Below are positions 60,477 to 64,000 of a stretch of 64,000 nucleotides of DNA, piece by piece. The stretch is from positions 3,704,001-3,768,000 of the forward strand of contig JAPTOF010000010.1 in the NCBI GenBank assembly GCA_028554755.1, in the 5' to 3' direction. The notes beneath the pieces are model-generated. The model saw only the letters and a program-made list of their open reading frames with translations, had not been told where the DNA came from and did no database searches. The DNA is from Cordia subcordata (taxonomy: Eukaryota; Streptophyta; Magnoliopsida; Boraginales; Cordiaceae). The translations under genes and the position numbers were made by a program. How positions within the stretch are numbered: position 1 is the first letter of the stretch; each line of letters opens with the position of its first letter.

Positions 60477-60486
60477 CACGTGTCGG
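60477..60486 (+). promoter_or_regulatory. Overlapping G-box and auxin-response element
   Basis: CACGTGTCGG combines CACGTG (60477-60482) and TGTCGG (60481-60486), sharing two bases, 248 bp upstream of the Aux/IAA ATG. Adjacent G-box/AuxRE pairs are a known arrangement in auxin-responsive promoters; use here is inferred. Confidence 0.5.
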
Positions 60487-60546
60487 CATGCATTTCGTCT
60501 GAACATGATAGAGCAATGCAACCATTGGCATATATGCATTAAGAGT

Positions 60547-60552
60547 TATATA
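60547..60552 (+). promoter_or_regulatory. Candidate TATA box of the IAA7/14-type gene
   Basis: GTTATATACAACTACT lies 182 bp before the ATG and just downstream of the composite element. The leader that would follow is rich in GAAGAA/AAAGAA. Confidence 0.45.
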
Positions 60553-60733
60553 CAACTACTGCTCCCCATTTGTCATATTATTGCACTCATTTTGTATCCC
60601 TCTCTTGCCACCTACATCAAATTAGAACAAGAGCCAAAAAAAAGAGAAGAAAAAAAAAAGAAAGGGAATTTTTAAGGGGAAGAAGAAGAAAAAAAAAGTT
60701 GATAGAAGTTATCTTGATCAAGCTTTCATTTCA

Positions 60734-63195
60734 ATGGAGCCTGCAGGCTTGAATCTGAAAGAAACTGAGCTCTGCCTTGGCCTCCCTGGTGGAGGTGGTG
60801 GAGCTCTTGAAACTGACTCCATCAAAACCACAACTGGCAAAAGAGGCTTCTCTGAGACTGTTGATCTCAAGCTCAACCTTCAGTCTACTGAATCATCTGC
60901 GGCTGCTATGGATCTCAAGGAGAAGATGAAGAGCTCCTCAAAAGATTCCACTAATAAGGATCCAGTCAAGCCACCAGCCAAGTTAGTATCTTAAACTTTA
61001 CACATGTAAACCAGCCTGTTTGTGGAACTCTGTTCCGTTTCACCAGTTCCATTTCTGGTGACATGTGAAGGGCTGAGCCTATAAATCAAATGGTCTTAAG
61101 TTCGAAATTTACTACCACCAATTTAAATAGATTAAAAACTATATACGTACAAGGTTCAAAAACAAGCCTCGCTTGCACGTGAGCATATATATTAGCATAA
61201 TCAATAAATGCATTAATATCCTCTTTACGAGCTTGTGCTTTTAGACGAGATGGTAACGCTAACAGATTCGTTGTGTATTTTTATTTATTATCTTTAACGA
61301 ATACGATTATCAGGGCACAGGTGGTGGGTTGGCCACCAGTGAGATCGTTCCGAAAGAACATAATGGCTCAGAAGAGCAACGCTGAGGAGGCTGCAGCAGA
61401 CAAGTCTGGTGGCAGCAGTGCAGCAGCTGCTGCTTTCGTGAAGGTTAGCATGGATGGTGCACCTTACCTTCGTAAGGTGGACTTGAAGATGTACAAGAGC
61501 TACCAACAACTTTCTGATGCCTTGGCCAAAATGTTCAGCTCCTTCACCATGGGTAAGCCTATATTAGTTGCATGACATGGTGAATAAATAATAATAATAC
61601 GCCGGCTAAGTGACTTTGTAACCTTAACGTACTTCTTTCTTAATATGCTAGGCGATCGTCTCTTCACCTATAGACAGTGGCCTGACTGTAAAAATATTAA
61701 AGATACACAATAAAGGTCTAAAATTTTATTATTAACGTGTAATTTTGTATGAGATCATTTTAGTTATCGATTATTATTATTATTATTATATCAAATATGA
61801 CTCTTTTTGACAAAATATATATTTTATCAAATATGCCACAATACGTTTAATCTCAGTTAAGGTTAAGAAAACATGTTTGTGAAAGAAACCAAAGAACTTG
61901 TGAGGGCATGAACTGTGACTAGAAACTAAGATTATTTTGTGTGGTGTACTTAAGATAAATGAAAAGAAAAGGAAAATTCGTTGCCTTCCTTATCTTTATT
62001 CCACTTTATGATCTGTATTATATAACCTTTCACTATGAAGCGTGCTTCAAGCCTTTCACATCACAAAAAGGTAGATCTTAGGATCGTTTCGTGATGCTAC
62101 ATCTTAGCTAGTTTTGTTTACTGCCTTAGTGTGTCACACATTTTAATATGATTTTAATATGATTCCACTTATTATAGATATACATATTTATAAACTATAT
62201 ATTAATATATATTTGATTGCAGGTAATTATGGGGCCCAGGGAATGATAGATTTCATGAACCAGAGCAAGTTGATGGATCTGTTGAACAGTTCTGAATATG
62301 TACCCACCTATGAAGATAAGGATGGTGATTGGATGCTCGTGGGCGATGTACCATGGGAGTATGTTAATCTCTTAGAAAGAACCCTAACCAATTTATATAT
62401 TTTTATTGGTTTATAATTTAACTTTTTTCTTTTGGAAAAAAGAAAAAATAGCTTTAAGAGCTCTGAAATTTGGTTGGACATGTCTAAAACCTTGTGTGTA
62501 TTTGATGTCATGCAGGATGTTTGTCGAATCATGCAAGCGCCTACGCATAATGAAAGGATCAGAAGCAATTGGCCTTGGTATGTGAACTCTTTGTATGCTT
62601 GATCGATTTATATTGAACACAAATAAATATATACAAAAAATTCTTCTATCATAAGGGCTCGTTTAAATTTATTTATTTATTTCAAAAGTACTTTTTTAAC
62701 AATTTTTAGAGGGAAAAAAAATGCTTTTTTGAAAAATTGAAATGATTTTTAAAAAAGCTATATTTGAACTTTTTCAAAGTTTTAACTCTTTTTGAAAGCC
62801 AAATCAAATGGTTATTAAAAGAATATACTTTTTTTTTAAGAAAAAAAATTTCCTGAAAAAGAAATCCAAACAATCCGTAATTTCTCGTAATAAATTAATC
62901 CGCGTCCATGATTCATGTCAAGAGTCGTCGATACCTACTATCACATGGGATTAAAATTTCAAATTGCAATAAGATTATTCGACAAAACAACTAAGAACAT
63001 CCATTAATATATTACTTGAATCTTGTATTTTCAAATTGCAATAAGATTACTCGACAAAACAACTAAGAACATCCATTAATATATTACTTGAATCTTGTAG
63101 CTAATCTCTCTCTCTCTCTCTCTATTATTTTTCTAAATTTTGTTATTTATTTTTCAGCACCAAGGGCCATGGAGAAATGCAAGAACAGGTGCTAA
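60734..63195 (+). CDS. Aux/IAA transcriptional repressor, IAA7/14/16/17 type
   Basis: Predicted nuclear repressor of ARF-driven auxin responses. Exons: 60734-60981, 61314-61552, 62223-62358, 62516-62577, 63158-63195; 723 nt, 240 residues; all GT-AG, phases consistent. Seen: domain [10 protein letters not shown] near residues 11-20; a Gly4 run; domain II degron [14 protein letters not shown] at about 85-98; domain III with [20 protein letters not shown]; domain IV with [19 protein letters not shown] and [20 protein letters not shown], ending KCKNRC. The extra linker [20 protein letters not shown] between III and IV, the longer length and the [10 protein letters not shown] ending set it in the IAA7/14/16/17 clade. 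All domains intact. Exon breaks match the divergent neighbour, which lacks the last junction. Intron 4 has a MITE and a 72-bp duplication. Confidence 0.95.
61065..61215 (+). repeat. Dispersed repeat in Aux/IAA intron 1
   Basis: Contains GGTCTTAAGTTCGAAATTT (B-box-like GTTCGAAAT), ATTAAAAACTATA, ACAAGGTTCAAAAACAAGCC and CTCGCTTGCACGTGAG. The second half matches the segment at 36980-37050 in the other Aux/IAA gene, on the same DNA strand. Likely a SINE or LTR-edge relic. Confidence 0.45.
62655..62877. mobile_element. Tourist-like MITE in Aux/IAA intron 4, TAA duplication
   Basis: Left end GGGCTCGTTTAAATTT, right end AAATCCAAACAATCCG, flanked by TAA at 62652-62654 and 62878-62880. The interior is AT-rich and self-complementary (GAAAAATTGAAATG, TTTGAACTTTTTCAAAG). 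Same family as 43254-43486. Confidence 0.8.
62957..63100. repeat. 72-bp tandem duplication in Aux/IAA intron 4
   Basis: TTTCAAATTGCAATAAGATT begins at 62957 and again at 63029; the two 72-bp units differ at one visible base (ATTATTC or ATTACTC). A (TC)n run at about 63104-63123 follows, just before the last acceptor at 63157. Confidence 0.93.
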
Positions 63196-64000
63196 AAACC
63201 TGTGTTAAACTATTCAGAATCCATAGTGAGACTACGTGAAGAAGCACTTTGGGCAAGAGAGATGATGGTTCGATCAATCGAGCACCAATGTTTGCTTCAA
63301 TTGTATCTGTATGTTTATTTGACAGCAGTATATAGATATATCTCAAAGTAAGATTTCTCTGTGACAATTTGTAATGGATAACAAGAAATAAACTTGTCTA
63401 TTGTCTGTCTTGTTTTTGCTTTTTTTTTTTTTTAAATTAAATATTACTAATGGCTTGCTTATTAGTAATGCCCTTTTGTTGTTCGATGTTTTCGTTTCTT
63501 TGCTGTCATAGTTTGTTGTGTGTTTTTATTCCTTCAATTGAAAAATATTGTTGCTTTGTCCAATTCTGAGCAGATTCTTCAAATCATTATTTTCAATTGT
63601 TTAATTTTTAATTAAGAATAATTTACACAACCATTTTTTTCCCATTATTTGTGTGTATGACCCAGGGGAACATTGCCATGTGCGTGTCTATTGGGTATTG
63701 TTTCATTAGCATTTTCTATTTTATTTGTTTAATATATTTCAAATTATTCAAATATATTTTTTGCCTAATAGATGTAGGGCTTTTGATGGATTTCATGAGT
63801 TGGATTTCTCTAATTTTGTGATGCTATTGCTAGCTAGTTAGGAGCATCTGCATGTTCCTCCGCGTGATATGTGTTTCCTTATGCTACTGATTATCGAAGA
63901 TTTGTACGGTATTATTATAATAATTACTAAGTCAATGGAGTTTAAGCCATCTAATTAAGGGATGACCAAGAAATACAACAAGAGTGAGACATATTTTACT
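63196..64000. other. 3' flank of the Aux/IAA gene
   Basis: Probable 3' untranslated region to about 63400 (AATAAAC near 63389 is a plausible poly-A signal), followed by T-rich and AT-rich sequence with no recognisable gene to the window edge. Confidence 0.6.

Larger units (their letters stand above)
37280..60733. other. 23.5-kb spacer between divergent Aux/IAA genes, no recognisable gene
   Basis: No open frame here resembles a known protein. Identified contents: promoter of the minus Aux/IAA gene (37280-37700), G-rich tract (37764-37802), MITEs (39650-39770, 43254-43486, 45781-46003, 57161-57418, 60108-60314), direct duplication with a nested SINE (40117-41552), fold-back element (42123-43166), SINEs (44173-44292, 49097-49235), small tandem repeats (48197-48470, 48861-49096, 57016-57690), and the promoter of the plus Aux/IAA gene (from about 60300). 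I see nothing identifiable in 46010-48190, 49700-55600 and 57700-60100 beyond microsatellites and AT-rich sequence. Short open frames such as 49398-49631 and 52118-52555 (minus) are unassigned. Confidence 0.75.

Noticed and set aside
1..64000. tRNA, rRNA or microRNA genes
   Set aside because: Only SINE-type A/B boxes were seen; no cloverleaf with intact arms, and no rRNA-like sequence.

Overview
This is nuclear DNA from a flowering plant, almost certainly a eudicot and possibly an asterid of the Lamiales type (the lineage guess rests on overall resemblance only). The evidence is multi-exon genes with GT-AG introns, plant-only families (Aux/IAA, PLS-class PPR, LysM receptor kinase, chloroplast NDH subunit, plant mobile domain), AT-rich spacers full of small transposons, and plant SINE and LINE remnants.

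Layout. 1-2173 (-): a decayed plant-mobile-domain (PMD/MAIL-like) gene. 4314-5762 (+): PnsB5/NDH18-like chloroplast NDH subunit, 5 exons. 7895-11143 (+): LysM receptor-like kinase of the LYK4/LYR type, 2 exons. 15101-18662 (+): UNE12/bHLH7-like transcription factor, 7 exons, preceded by a 1.1-kb tandem duplication that reaches its 5' flank. 21330-26622 (+): EFG1-type rRNA-processing protein, 8 coding exons, with an 85-bp x 8 minisatellite in intron 1. 28742-30697 (+): intronless PLS-class PPR protein. 36158-37279 (-) and 60734-63195 (+): two divergent Aux/IAA genes, one of the IAA1-4 type and one of the IAA7/14/16/17 type, separated by a 23.5-kb spacer without a recognisable gene. LINE fragments lie at 11.6, 20.4-20.96 and 27.6-28.4 kb.

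The genes do not form one pathway. Two themes stand out. The first is auxin signalling: a divergent Aux/IAA pair with matching exon structure, each with an intact degron and a TGTCGG auxin-response-like element upstream. The second is organelle and ribosome housekeeping (PnsB5, PPR, EFG1). From memory, PnsB5, an EFG1-like gene and IAA4 are also close together on Arabidopsis chromosome 5, so this may be an old conserved block.

The most informative non-genic structure is in the spacers: a Tourist-like MITE family with TTA/TAA target-site duplications, a second MITE family starting GGGTAAATTG, a 1-kb fold-back element, a solo LTR, and several tRNA-derived SINEs. One SINE has a perfect 15-bp target-site duplication, and another can be dated against a pre-insertion copy of its own target. 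I found no gene system that looks wholly new. Exon coordinates were derived by hand from splice consensus and reading-frame continuity.
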